Shown: positions 1-7,939, counted from the first letter of the stretch. The stretch is DNA of 33,471 bases from Psychrobacter sp. 5A.1 (GCF_030407455.1 NZ_JASDDJ010000034.1:1-33471); one strand, 5' to 3'. Made by a program: numbers and translations. Notes: a model not told the origin generated them from the letters alone.

Positions 1-78
1 TTTCTTGGTCATGGTAAACTCCTATAATTGTGCTTAGTTTACCAAGTTTAGTTGTACGGTTTCTTCAGCATAGCTCAA
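1..78 (-). mobile_element. End of an IS3-like insertion sequence with the first codons of its transposase
   Basis: Read on the minus strand, this stretch runs from a terminus beginning TGAGCTATGCTGAAGAA through a short leader to GGAG and then ATG ACC AAG AAA (Met-Thr-Lys-Lys) at 12-1, where the window ends. A start of this kind is typical of IS3-family OrfA proteins, and IS3 ends usually start with TG. The same terminus, leader and first four codons recur in opposite orientation at 14414-14490, which supports calling this a repeated mobile-element end. The element lies mostly outside the window, so family and completeness are inferred. Its end coincides with the point where the Hint reading frame on the plus strand begins. 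Confidence 0.72.
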
Positions 79-79
79 T

Positions 80-541
80 CACGATGATTCGTATGATCCT
101 TACAATATTGGAGGTAACTATGTCATTGCTACTAGCGACCCAAAAGTAGCGTTATTTATGGGACGGCTCTTTGGTTCACATGAAGGTCCAGGTCAGATCG
201 ATATGGGAGTTGTTGACTTTAGTGATGGTAAGGCTGTAGAAGTATATACTAATGATGAAGATAGCATTCTTGGTAAAGATTGTTATGAAAAAGATGGTTC
301 TGATATTAGTTGGGCAGAGCATAAGTTTTTAGATAAAGCCAATCCTGAACATCGTATCGAGATCGAGTATTACAGTAAGCTATTAGAGACTTATAAAGTG
401 CCAGATTGGGATTTAGATGTTTATGCTAAATCTAGTATCCATACTGACTATGTTTATAACATTGAAGTCGCTGATACTCATACTTATTTTGTAGGAGAGC
501 AGGCTATATCGGTGTATGACGGTGAATTTTATAATAAATAA
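80..541 (+). pseudogene. 3' fragment of a Hint-domain (polymorphic-toxin-type) gene, cut by the IS
   Basis: The reading frame is open from about 74, immediately inside the IS end, and continues without a start codon or ribosome site until a Met codon at 158. The sequence upstream of that Met (SYDPYNIGGNYVIATSDPK) looks like normal protein, so the Met is probably internal and the 5' part of the gene has been lost. The C-terminal part carries the closing block of Hint domains (VYNIEVADTHTYFVG), which nearly matches the same block in the gene ending at 2304. The terminal His-Asn typical of self-splicing or self-cleaving Hint/intein domains is absent; the protein ends AISVYDGEFYNK. It is probably a remnant. 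The original product and any toxin domain cannot be determined. Confidence 0.7.
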
Positions 542-559
542 TTTTAGCGAATCAATAAT

Positions 560-1288
560 ATGAATGAAGATGTTTCAGGGTTTGTCGCAGGGACTCGTAT
601 AACGACAGACAAAGGGATTGTACCGATTGAGCAAATTAAGGTAGGAGATAGAGTCTTATCCAAACCAGAATCTGGAGATGGTGAGCCAGCATTCAAACCT
701 GTCGTTCGTACCATGACTCACAAGAATAAAGAATTATGGCAGTTAACATATGTGGAAATAAAATCTGATACTGACCTTAGTAGACTGACTTTAAGTAAAT
801 TAAAGCAGATGGCCAGAAAGGATAAATTTACCACAATTAAAGCTACACCAAACCATCCATTTTGGGTGGAAGGAATAGGTTGGACACGTCTTGACCACCT
901 TGAGTATGGACAAATCATTCATTCCAAAAAGAATGGGTTATTATGTATGATATTTGAAGTATCTCCAGTTTTTTCAACTAGTGTAGATAATGTAGTCGCA
1001 CAGTCTTCAATTCGGAATATTCTAGATGATAATAAAAAAGGTCAAGAAATTGATGATGTTGATTATTATAATTTTCCTAGATATGGTGACGATGGCTATG
1101 TAAAAGAATTTTTAGGTGGAGAAGATGCGCCCAGTCCATTAATTGTTGAAGGCTATGAGCCTATTGAAGTCTTACAGAAGGTTTACACCACATCCGTTTA
1201 TAACTTAGAGGTAGAATACTTTTATACTTACTACGTCTGGGATTTATGGGTACATAACACCAATGTGGTCAACCAGTCCCATAAATAA
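560..1288 (+). CDS. Orphan Hint-domain protein (242 aa)
   Basis: This is nearly a bare Hint (Hedgehog/intein) module. The N-terminal block GFVAGTRITTDKGIVPIEQI starts at about residue 7 and is followed by VGDRVLSKPE. A central T.NHPFWV block (about residues 98-104) comes next, and the C-terminal block VYNLEVEYFYTYYVWDLWVHN sits near the end. In active Hint domains the first block starts with Cys or Ser (CFVAGT); here the position before Phe is Gly, preceded by Ser. The last block keeps the His-Asn pair of the C-terminal cleavage site, followed by only ten residues, so no toxin domain is attached. No signal peptide or membrane segment is visible. No strong Shine-Dalgarno precedes the ATG, so it may be a displaced cassette or a fragment of a larger gene. 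Polymorphic toxin systems commonly carry such cassettes; function here is unknown. Confidence 0.65.
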   Translation: MNEDVSGFVAGTRITTDKGIVPIEQIKVGDRVLSKPESGDGEPAFKPVVRTMTHKNKELWQLTYVEIKSDTDLSRLTLSKLKQMARKDKFTTIKATPNHPFWVEGIGWTRLDHLEYGQIIHSKKNGLLCMIFEVSPVFSTSVDNVVAQSSIRNILDDNKKGQEIDDVDYYNFPRYGDDGYVKEFLGGEDAPSPLIVEGYEPIEVLQKVYTTSVYNLEVEYFYTYYVWDLWVHNTNVVNQSHK

Positions 1289-1311
1289 TAAAAACAGTAA
1301 AAGGAAAGCTA

Positions 1312-2304
1312 ATGATCAACTCAGGGTTTGTCGCAGGCACGCTCATCCATACGGATAAAGGGTTAGTGCCGATTCAGGATATTAAAGTGGGCGACTTAAT
1401 TTTATCAAAGCCTGTACTCTCCAAGCCTGAAGACGGTAGTGGTGATATAGAATATAAGCCTGTCATAAGTACCTTTAAGTCACCCAATAAGAAAAAAGTG
1501 TTCAAAGTTGAGTATTTTAATGAAACTGTGGATGCGCGAGGAGAAGAGGGTAGAAACTATATCTTATGTACCAGTAACCACCCATTTTGGGTAACTCGCC
1601 AGCCTGAAGATAAGGAAGGTGAATGGCTATCGGCGGAGCGTTTACCAGCTGGATATCTAACGTCTGCTCATGGTGATACGATTGCGCTTGATGATTATTC
1701 GTTTATCCCTGTACGTACCTTGCCCAATTTTCCTGAAGGCTGTGCTTATACTCAAAGTATCGAAGAGCATGATATGTGGGAAACAGATGGCCTGATTCAG
1801 TTTGTGAAATTTACGGATAGTGGCTATCAGTTTGTCAGTTTAGCCAATACAGAAGAAGCGTTCAAAGAAGAAATTAAAACACTTAATTGGAAAACCTCTG
1901 ATGCCAAGTTGCTGATCAATCAAAAAGCACCGTTTTTAATTGACCCAGAGCTATATAAGACTTTAAATGTACGGTTACGCCAAGATATAAAACCAGCTAT
2001 GCATACTGCTGAGGGCTATATGGAAGCATTGAATAGACCTCTCATTATTGATGGTAACGTTATTAAAGCGAATCGGATTGGTGATAAGAAGCTAGTTGAC
2101 AAAGCCTTAAAAAACATTAAAAATTATGGCGACGCAACGGGTCTACAAAGTGAAAGTATTCATGAGCAAATGGAGAATTACTATGACGCTTGCCCTAACT
2201 CTTATGAGGATCATGTCTATAATATAGAAGTCGCGGATCATCATACTTATTTTGTCGGGCATGATGCGGTGTGGGTGTTGGATGCTAAAGAGCCAGCCAG
2301 TTAA
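1312..2304 (+). CDS. Orphan Hint-domain protein with a long insert (330 aa)
   Basis: The ATG is preceded by AGGAAAG at a good distance. The protein opens almost directly with a Hint N-terminal block (GFVAGTLIHTDKGLVPIQDI, then VGDLILSKP). It has the central T.NHPFWV block at about residues 87-94 and ends with VYNIEVADHHTYFVG. Between the second and third blocks lies an insert of roughly 200 residues, the place where inteins carry a homing endonuclease or other insert; no endonuclease motif was recognised in it. The nucleophile position is Gly rather than Cys/Ser, and the C-terminal His-Asn is replaced (DAVWVLDAKEPAS), so self-cleavage is doubtful. It lies 23 nt behind the previous Hint gene in the same direction, which suggests a duplicated cassette array. 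Role unknown. Confidence 0.68.
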   Translation: MINSGFVAGTLIHTDKGLVPIQDIKVGDLILSKPVLSKPEDGSGDIEYKPVISTFKSPNKKKVFKVEYFNETVDARGEEGRNYILCTSNHPFWVTRQPEDKEGEWLSAERLPAGYLTSAHGDTIALDDYSFIPVRTLPNFPEGCAYTQSIEEHDMWETDGLIQFVKFTDSGYQFVSLANTEEAFKEEIKTLNWKTSDAKLLINQKAPFLIDPELYKTLNVRLRQDIKPAMHTAEGYMEALNRPLIIDGNVIKANRIGDKKLVDKALKNIKNYGDATGLQSESIHEQMENYYDACPNSYEDHVYNIEVADHHTYFVGHDAVWVLDAKEPAS

Positions 2305-2316
2305 CCAGCTCTTTAG
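2285..2316 (+). terminator. Possible terminator hairpin at the end of the Hint genes
   Basis: A perfect 9-bp inverted repeat, CTAAAGAGC (2285-2293) and GCTCTTTAG (2308-2316), encloses a 14-nt loop and overlaps the stop codon of the Hint gene. It lies between that gene and the convergent regulator. The following run is TCTATAT rather than a clean T tract, so termination is plausible but not certain. Confidence 0.4.
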
Positions 2317-2379
2317 TCTATATCAATAGAAAAGTGTTATGACTGGCTATAAGGCTTATATCTTCGACATATTACTATT

Positions 2380-3207
2380 CTAAACCCCACCACCAATCCG
2401 CTCCGCCAATGCCTGCAATTTTGGCACGATCATCGCAGCATACTCATCCGCTTCCCAGTTAGCACTTGGTACACTGGCATTGAGCGAATACGCGTATTGT
2501 CCTATTGCGACATCATATACACCAACGGCGACTGCCAATATGTCGGTAGAAAATTCCCCATCAGACACCGTATAGCCATATTTTTCATAATGCTCTGCCG
2601 CGCTGGCTAAGGCGGTTTGCGCGTGGTTATAATCCTCGGTGGATAATTGCTCTTGTAAATTATTCTGAATCACAGCTTGTCTCGCTTGCGTACTTGCCGC
2701 ATAAAAAGCCCGTCCAATGGCAGTGCGTGCCACAGGTACAGCTGAGCCAACTTGCAAGTTAACTGATAGGCGAGCAGGGCTACGACAACAAGCGTGATAG
2801 CGCATTTCTCCTTCGACTTCGGTTGCCAAATTCACCGATACTTCATTCTCACTAGCAAATTGTCGCAGTAAAGGCTCAGCCGCTGCAACCATATCGTGGC
2901 GACTCCATGCGGTCGCACTGAGACGTACCGCACTACTGCCCAGTTGATACTGTCCGTGCTCAGTGACACGTAAAAAACCAAGCGTGGTCAAAGTATGGAT
3001 AAGACGGGTAATGGTTGCTTTTGGCAGCTCGGTCATCTGACATAGCTGTTGATGGGTGAGCCGCTCATGGTGCTCGAAAGCTGCCAGTATAATCAGTCCT
3101 CTTCCCAGTGCCGTCACAAACTGTCGGTCATTCTCTTCCTTATTTTGACTCATCGTTGCATGCATACGTTCGAGTAGCGGAGTAGATGTTGATAAGGGTT
3201 TCATCAT
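2380..3207 (-). CDS. IclR-family transcriptional regulator, probable regulator of the glutarate genes
   Basis: The 275-residue protein has the IclR plan: a winged helix-turn-helix at about residues 30-95 (ALGRGLIILAAFEHHERLTH, then LPKATITRLIHTLTTLGFL), followed by a C-terminal ligand-binding domain with the family-like stretch AVPVARTAIGRAFYA. Two ATG codons stand together at 3207/3204. The residues before Gln29 are poorly ordered, and Met15 or Met19 could be the true start. It is divergent from gcdH with about 175 bp between the coding starts, and a perfect palindrome lies in that gap, so it most likely controls gcdH and perhaps itself. In Pseudomonas the glutarate genes are known to be under a LysR-type GcdR, so an IclR protein here would be a different arrangement. 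The effector could be glutarate or a CoA ester; this is inference. Confidence 0.85.
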   Translation of the reverse strand: MMKPLSTSTPLLERMHATMSQNKEENDRQFVTALGRGLIILAAFEHHERLTHQQLCQMTELPKATITRLIHTLTTLGFLRVTEHGQYQLGSSAVRLSATAWSRHDMVAAAEPLLRQFASENEVSVNLATEVEGEMRYHACCRSPARLSVNLQVGSAVPVARTAIGRAFYAASTQARQAVIQNNLQEQLSTEDYNHAQTALASAAEHYEKYGYTVSDGEFSTDILAVAVGVYDVAIGQYAYSLNASVPSANWEADEYAAMIVPKLQALAERIGGGV

Positions 3208-3276
3208 TTTATACTCATCTTTTTTGGATAAAGGTTTACAGCGCGGCGAAAGTTTGCTTAAATGGTTTTAAATTAT

Positions 3277-3289
3277 GAAACTAAGTTTC
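3277..3289. promoter_or_regulatory. Candidate IclR operator (perfect palindrome)
   Basis: GAAACTAAGTTTC is a perfect 13-nt palindrome around a central A. It lies in the intergenic region between the divergent IclR gene and gcdH, about 95 nt before the gcdH start. Dyad sites of about this size are usual for IclR-type dimers. No experimental support is available. Confidence 0.4.
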
Positions 3290-3383
3290 GCACAGCGGAA
3301 TAATAAAGTCAATGACTTGTTAGACCAAATGATGTATCAAACACTATTCGTCAGTCAGGATGACTGATACCAAGGAGATCCAC

Positions 3384-4568
3384 ATGGCAACATCTACTAG
3401 CCCACGTTTTGATTGGGAAGATCCTTTTTTACTACGTGACCAGCTCACTGAAGAAGAACGTATGGTCACCGACAGCGCCCGTCAGTTTTTTCAAAAAGAG
3501 CTGATGCCGGGCATTGTTGAGGCCAATCGCAACGAGAATTTTGATCGTAATATCATGCGTCAAATGGGTGAAATGGGTCTGCTTGGTGTCACGATTGAGG
3601 GCTATGGCTGTGCAGGTCTATCAAGTGTCGCCTATGGTCTGATTGCCAAGGAAGTGGAAGCCGTTGATTCGGGCTACCGTTCAGCGATGAGCGTACAGTC
3701 AAGCTTGGTTATGCATCCTATTTGGGCGTACGGTACTGAAGAGCAGAGAGAGCGTTATTTGCCTAAACTTGCTTCGGGTGAGTACGTTGGCTGCTTTGGT
3801 TTGACTGAGCCAGACTCAGGGTCAGATCCTTCATCAATGTCTACTCGTGCGCGCGCTGTGGATGGCGGTTATGAGCTGACGGGTAATAAAATGTGGATTA
3901 CCAACAGTCCTATCGCTGACGTATTTGTCGTGTGGGCAAAAGATGATGCTGGCGAGATTCGAGGTTTTGTTTTAGACAAAGGCATGAAAGGTTTATCAGC
4001 ACCGAAAATTGAAGGTAAGTTCTCATTACGTGCGTCAGTCACGGGTGAGATTGTGATGGACAAAGTATTCGTTCCTGAAGCCAATGCTTTCCCAGATATC
4101 CGTGGTCTAAAAGGACCATTTGGCTGCTTGAATAAGGCCCGTTATGGTATCGCTTGGGGTTCGATGGGTGCGGCTGAATTCTGCTGGAAAGCGGCTCGTC
4201 AATACACGCTCGATCGTAAGCAGTTTGGTCGTCCGCTAGCGGCAACGCAGTTGGTACAGTTGAAGCTTGCCAATATGCAAACTGAAATCACCTTAGGTCT
4301 ACAAGCGGCGCTACGCGTGGGTCGTTTGATGGATGAGGACAATGCAGCACCTGAGATGATCTCACTCATTAAACGTAATAACTGCGGTAAGGCACTGGAT
4401 ATCGCTCGTATCGCTCGTGATATGCATGGCGGTAACGGTATCTCTGATGAATTCCATATCATTCGTCACGTGATGAATTTGGAAGCTGTCAACACTTACG
4501 AGGGTACACATGATATTCATGCGCTTATCCTAGGTCGTGCGCAGACAGGCATTCAAGCGTTCTTTTAA
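3384..4568 (+). CDS. gcdH: Glutaryl-CoA dehydrogenase
   Basis: This flavoenzyme oxidises and decarboxylates glutaryl-CoA to crotonyl-CoA, the last specific step of lysine, cadaverine and 5-aminovalerate degradation through glutarate. The start at 3384 is preferred because AAGGAG stands 6 nt before it and it gives 394 residues, the usual bacterial length; an in-frame ATG at 3360 lacks such a site. Acyl-CoA dehydrogenase features are clear: the FAD/substrate stretch [16 protein letters not shown] (about residues 137-152), [18 protein letters not shown], and the C-terminal [15 protein letters not shown] containing the expected catalytic Glu373. The segment [15 protein letters not shown] is typical of glutaryl-CoA rather than straight-chain dehydrogenases, with Arg99 likely contacting the substrate carboxylate. 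The next gene is the matching CoA-transferase, 196 nt downstream. Electrons would pass to electron-transfer flavoprotein, which is not encoded here. Confidence 0.95.
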   Translation: MATSTSPRFDWEDPFLLRDQLTEEERMVTDSARQFFQKELMPGIVEANRNENFDRNIMRQMGEMGLLGVTIEGYGCAGLSSVAYGLIAKEVEAVDSGYRSAMSVQSSLVMHPIWAYGTEEQRERYLPKLASGEYVGCFGLTEPDSGSDPSSMSTRARAVDGGYELTGNKMWITNSPIADVFVVWAKDDAGEIRGFVLDKGMKGLSAPKIEGKFSLRASVTGEIVMDKVFVPEANAFPDIRGLKGPFGCLNKARYGIAWGSMGAAEFCWKAARQYTLDRKQFGRPLAATQLVQLKLANMQTEITLGLQAALRVGRLMDEDNAAPEMISLIKRNNCGKALDIARIARDMHGGNGISDEFHIIRHVMNLEAVNTYEGTHDIHALILGRAQTGIQAFF

Positions 4569-4669
4569 ACTGAATTTAAGTTAAATGTTCAGATTTAGCA
4601 CATGTCCTAACGTACGTTATTGTTTGGCTTTTTACGAAGCATATATAAGCAGTAGCGTACGTTTTTCAG

Positions 4670-4716
4670 TTGTTCTTCATGATTTAACGGTTAAACAGCT
4701 AAATAATGAAGAACAA
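4670..4716. repeat. Nested inverted repeats between gcdH and the CoA-transferase gene
   Basis: TTGTTCTTCAT (4670-4680) and ATGAAGAACAA (4706-4716) form a perfect 11-bp inverted repeat. Inside it, TTTAACGGTTAAA (4683-4695) is a perfect palindrome around a G. The outer arm is followed by TTTTATAATT. It could be a weak terminator after gcdH, an operator in front of the CoA-transferase gene, or both. The rest of the 196-nt gap shows nothing I can name. Confidence 0.4.
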
Positions 4717-4764
4717 TTTTATAATTAAAAAGTCAAAAAATACGCGACAGAGTAAGGGAATCTC

Positions 4765-5982
4765 ATGACAGATATGATTGATATGGCTAATATGCCAAAG
4801 GGCGCATTGCATGGTATCAAGGTGCTTGATTTGTCGAGAGTGCTGGCTGGCCCTTCTTGTACTCAAGTACTTGCTGATCTTGGTGCCGAAGTCATCAAGG
4901 TTGAGCGTCCACATATCGGTGATGAAACGCGTCATTGGGCACCGCCAACATTCAGCGATAACACCTCCGCTTATTACGCCACTATTAATCGCAATAAAAA
5001 ATCATTGACGGTAGATATCACTACGCTAACAGGGCAAACCATCATTAAGCAGCTGATCGCTGAGAGTGATATTTTGGTCGAAAACTTTAAAGTCGATGGT
5101 CTGAAAAAATATGGCTTGGATTACGACAGTTTAAAACAAGACAATCCACGGCTGATTTATGCGTCATTGACAGGATTTGGTCAGACAGGGCCAGATGCCA
5201 AGCGCCCTGGTTATGATTATATTATCCAAGGATTATCAGGACTGATGAGCATCACAGGCCCTAGTGATGGCGAACCGCACAAAGTTGGCGTGGCAGTCGT
5301 CGATTTATTTGCAGGTTTGCAGCTAACGATTGGTATTCAGGCGGCACTGCTGGCGCGCCAAAATACGGGTGTTGGTCAACATGTCGATGTGGCGTTGCTC
5401 GACAGTGCGCTCGCTATGCTGGCCAATGTCGGTATGAATCATTTGGCCTCAGATAAGATACCGCCAAGGCTAGGCAATCAGCATCCTAATATCGTGCCAT
5501 ATCAAGTATTTGCGGGCGAGGGCGAGCAGCATTTTATTTTAGCCTGTGGTAATGACAGTCAGTTTGCCAAACTGTGTGATGTGCTTGCAGTTGATTGGCA
5601 TACCGACGAGCGTTTTGCGACCAATCCACAACGCGTTGCCAATCGTGAACTGCTGTGCGGTGAGCTGACTAAACAATTTGCCAAGCAACCTCGCACCTAT
5701 TGGCTAGAGGTTTTAGATCAAGCAGGTATTCCATGCGGCGCGATTCATAATGTGGCTGAAGCCTTGGCTATGCCGCAAGCGCAAGCCCGTGAGATGATAA
5801 TCGATTTTACTGAGCAAGGCAGTCCGGTAAGAGCACTTGGCAATCCTATTAAATTGTCCGCATCACCGGTCACTTATCGTACGCCACCACCACAATTGAG
5901 CGAGCATACTGACAGTACACTTGCAAATTTAGGCTATGATAAGGCTACGATAGCCAAGCTAAAAGCCGATGGGATTGTTTAG
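4765..5982 (+). CDS. Class III (CaiB/BaiF) CoA-transferase, probably succinyl-CoA:glutarate CoA-transferase
   Basis: It most likely moves CoA from succinyl-CoA (or another donor) to glutarate, supplying glutaryl-CoA to the dehydrogenase encoded just upstream. The 405-residue length is normal for the family. Family landmarks are LDLSRVLAGPSCTQVLADLG with VIKVERP (about residues 21-48), FGQTGPDAKRPGYD (138-151), VGVAVVDLFAG (174-184) with Asp180 at the position expected for the catalytic aspartate that carries the covalent intermediate, and GQHVDVALLDS (204-214). The start at 4765 has AAGGGA 5 nt upstream. Substrate choice rests on the gcdH neighbour and on known gcdH-CoA-transferase pairs in Pseudomonas; the fold alone would also allow other carboxylates. 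The gene ends 5 nt from the stop of the convergent lipoprotein gene, with no obvious terminator between. Confidence 0.88.
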   Translation: MTDMIDMANMPKGALHGIKVLDLSRVLAGPSCTQVLADLGAEVIKVERPHIGDETRHWAPPTFSDNTSAYYATINRNKKSLTVDITTLTGQTIIKQLIAESDILVENFKVDGLKKYGLDYDSLKQDNPRLIYASLTGFGQTGPDAKRPGYDYIIQGLSGLMSITGPSDGEPHKVGVAVVDLFAGLQLTIGIQAALLARQNTGVGQHVDVALLDSALAMLANVGMNHLASDKIPPRLGNQHPNIVPYQVFAGEGEQHFILACGNDSQFAKLCDVLAVDWHTDERFATNPQRVANRELLCGELTKQFAKQPRTYWLEVLDQAGIPCGAIHNVAEALAMPQAQAREMIIDFTEQGSPVRALGNPIKLSASPVTYRTPPPQLSEHTDSTLANLGYDKATIAKLKADGIV

Positions 5983-5987
5983 TCTAC

Positions 5988-6401
5988 TTACTGCAAGCTG
6001 CTCAAAAGAACAGGAGTAACCTTGCCATTATTGCAAGTAAACCTCATATTTCCACTATTCAAATTATACTTTGCTCTAAAGTCTTCAACGCCACCGGATT
6101 GCTTAGAAATGAGGTTACCTCGACAGTCCGTGACCTTGTTAGGTAAGTAGGCTTTGCTGTCTTTACATACAAAATTAGCCGTTCCTTTTGGCAAATTATT
6201 AGCCTGCCAAAATTTATTAGCTTCTGACTCAGAATTATGCTTTGTGCTTATGTGGTTCCCATAACAGTTTATTACCATTCCATGATCGTTTGATAGATAT
6301 TCTCCACCTGTTAAATAGTCACTATTCCAGTTTTGAAAATTACCGCAGGCGGTGAGAGAGAGTAGGCAAACACCTGATATAATAATATTGACGATTTTCA
6401 T
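5988..6401 (-). CDS. Small lipoprotein with two cysteine-containing half repeats, copy 1
   Basis: The start at 6401 is chosen because CAGGAAC lies upstream and the protein then begins MKIVNIIISGVCLLSLTAC, a textbook type II signal with lipobox LTAC and the lipidated Cys at residue 19. The mature part looks like two related halves: CYGNHISTKHNSESEANKFW through FVCKDSKAYLP, then CRGNLISKQSGGVEDFRAKY through FTCNNGKVTP. Each half has a C.GN.I start and a closing F.C..(G/S)K, so four cysteines could form two disulfides. It is a tandem paralogue of the next gene upstream, with nearly identical N-terminal halves. I do not recognise a named family. It ends the minus-strand run that starts with two WG-repeat genes and may be co-transcribed with them. 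Confidence 0.8.
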   Translation of the reverse strand: MKIVNIIISGVCLLSLTACGNFQNWNSDYLTGGEYLSNDHGMVINCYGNHISTKHNSESEANKFWQANNLPKGTANFVCKDSKAYLPNKVTDCRGNLISKQSGGVEDFRAKYNLNSGNMRFTCNNGKVTPVLLSSLQ

Positions 6402-6535
6402 AATATTGTTCCTGTTGGTTAACCTTGAATGACGTAGCGGAAATTTTTTCTTATTGTCCGTAGAGATAACAACAGGCGTTGAACGATTCAGCAACTATTT
6501 AAAGCAGCATTTAAAGCCGCTTCCATCAAGATAGA

Positions 6536-6967
6536 CTACTTTTTGGTATAATCTATAGGAACCACGTTACTACCTTCACATTCAAATGCAGTGTACCAAA
6601 CCATTTCACCATCTTCATATCTGGGGAAATTATTATTAAGCTTGAACTGCGCAATACCGCCTGGTTGTTTGGCGATGAGATTACCTTGACAGTCTGTGAC
6701 TTTGCTAGGTAAGTAGGCTTTGCCGTCTTTACAGATAAAGTCAGTGGTTCCTTTAGGTAAATTATTAGCTTGCCAGAACCGATTAGCTGCTGACTCAGAA
6801 TTATGCTTCGTGCTTATGAGGTTCCCATAACAGTTTATTACCAGTCCCTGATCGTCTGATAGATATTCTCCACCTGATAAATAGTCACTATTCCAGTTTT
6901 GAAGATTACCGCAGGCGGTGAGAGAGAGTAGGCAAACGCTTGCTAGGGTAGTGCTGATAATTTTCAT
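6536..6967 (-). CDS. Small lipoprotein with two cysteine-containing half repeats, copy 2
   Basis: This is a 143-residue paralogue of the gene at 5988-6401. It begins MKIISTTLASVCLLSLTAC (lipobox LTAC) and has CAGGAGCG before the ATG. The first mature half (CYGNLISTKHNSESAANRFW through FICKDGKAYLP) is almost the same as in copy 1. The second half (CQGNLIAKQPGGIAQFKLNN through AFECEGSNVVP) has diverged and is a little longer. DNA identity also extends into the leader (both have CAGGA..., then ATATTATGAAA), so the duplication is recent or gene conversion has occurred. The product should be exported and lipid-anchored. Function is unknown. Directly upstream lies a decayed third copy. Confidence 0.82.
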   Translation of the reverse strand: MKIISTTLASVCLLSLTACGNLQNWNSDYLSGGEYLSDDQGLVINCYGNLISTKHNSESAANRFWQANNLPKGTTDFICKDGKAYLPSKVTDCQGNLIAKQPGGIAQFKLNNNFPRYEDGEMVWYTAFECEGSNVVPIDYTKK

Positions 6968-6995
6968 AATATCGCTCCTGTTAGTTCACCTTTAT

Positions 6996-7058
6996 CTGAT
7001 CGTTTGATAGAGATTTTCCTGTTGATAAATATGCATCATTCCATTGTTAGAGATTATT
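6996..7058 (-). pseudogene. Decayed third copy of the small lipoprotein gene
   Basis: Read on the minus strand, 21 codons give NNL-stop-QWNDAYLSTGKSLSNDQ. This lines up without gaps with GNLQNWNSDYLSGGEYLSDDQ of the intact copies, and one codon has become TAA. The match ends at the leader of copy 2. The signal-peptide part and everything after this segment are missing. It shows that the lipoprotein gene has been repeatedly duplicated and lost here. Confidence 0.6.
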
Positions 7059-7088
7059 TATAACTGAGTGATTAACTCTAAACGTAAC

Positions 7089-7865
7089 TCAATTACCTAA
7101 CAAAGGTGAGTCTATTATTTGACCCTGTTTGTTAATATAAACCCATTCATCTTCATACTGGACATAAGCAAGACCGCCATAAAAACCTGCAGCATCACCG
7201 TACTCTAATTCAAGAGCTACCTTGCCAGTTTTATCAATAAACCCCCACTTGTGGTTCAATTTAACGGCAGCAAAATCTTCTGAAAAACTTAATGCCTCGT
7301 CATAGTTTAAAGGGATGACTGTTTTGCCGCTTTTATTAATAAATCCCCATTTGTTATGCTGCTTAACAGCGGCTAAACCTTCTGAGAAGTCGTTTGCTTC
7401 ATCATAGATAAAATCGGTTATCCTCTTACCGCTCTTATCAATAAAACGCCATTTCTCATCTTTTCGGACGCCAATCCTTTCATTTTGAACGTCCAGCACT
7501 TCACTGTATTGATTAGCAATAATAGTATTGCCTTGTTTATCAACAAAGCCCCATTTTTCATTTAACTCAACAGCACTTAACCCTTCTTGAAAATATCGAA
7601 CAAAATCGTAGCGTAGTGGGACAACCATGACTCCTCTTTCATTGGCAAACCCCTTTTTTGTTCCCTCTGCAATGACTATCACTCCATCCTCTAGACAATC
7701 GTAGGTTGTGTAATAAACCACACGAGGTACGTAGCATGCATCCTCTGAACGCGCAGAGTTCATAAATGTAGCCAGAGCGATAGTAATAAAGACGCCATTA
7801 AAACTGACAATTTTAAGAATTGAGACGGTAATTAAACAATATATTGGTCTAAAGGTTAATTGCAT
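7089..7865 (-). CDS. Exported WG-repeat protein, short type (258 aa)
   Basis: The ATG at 7865 follows AAAGAGG and starts MQLTFRPIYCLITV; a TTG 21 nt upstream is less likely. A hydrophobic stretch ends near SARSEDACY, so the protein is probably exported, though a membrane anchor is possible. About six WG repeats follow, of the form WGFIDK.GK..IP..YDEA..FSEGLA.V (for example KWGFVDKQG, KWGFINKSG, KWGFIDKTG). The last unit is degenerate (EWVYINKQGQIID). The mature part has only two Cys, 13 residues apart before the first repeat, a spacing also found in the WG protein ending at 15343. WG repeats are thought to form a beta-rich scaffold; no enzymatic motif is seen. It lies 75 nt behind the WG gene starting at 9244 and 121 nt ahead of the lipoprotein genes, so it may belong to one transcription unit. 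Confidence 0.82.
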   Translation of the reverse strand: MQLTFRPIYCLITVSILKIVSFNGVFITIALATFMNSARSEDACYVPRVVYYTTYDCLEDGVIVIAEGTKKGFANERGVMVVPLRYDFVRYFQEGLSAVELNEKWGFVDKQGNTIIANQYSEVLDVQNERIGVRKDEKWRFIDKSGKRITDFIYDEANDFSEGLAAVKQHNKWGFINKSGKTVIPLNYDEALSFSEDFAAVKLNHKWGFIDKTGKVALELEYGDAAGFYGGLAYVQYEDEWVYINKQGQIIDSPLLGN

Positions 7866-7939
7866 GATGAGCCTCTTTAATATCAATGAGTATAAGACGC
7901 TTTAATGTTCCGCTTTTGACTACGGTGGCTTAGTGATGA

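Noticed and set aside
3360..3383. Upstream ATG as the gcdH start
   Set aside because: The AAGGAG site lies inside this extension and serves the ATG at 3384, which also gives the normal family length.
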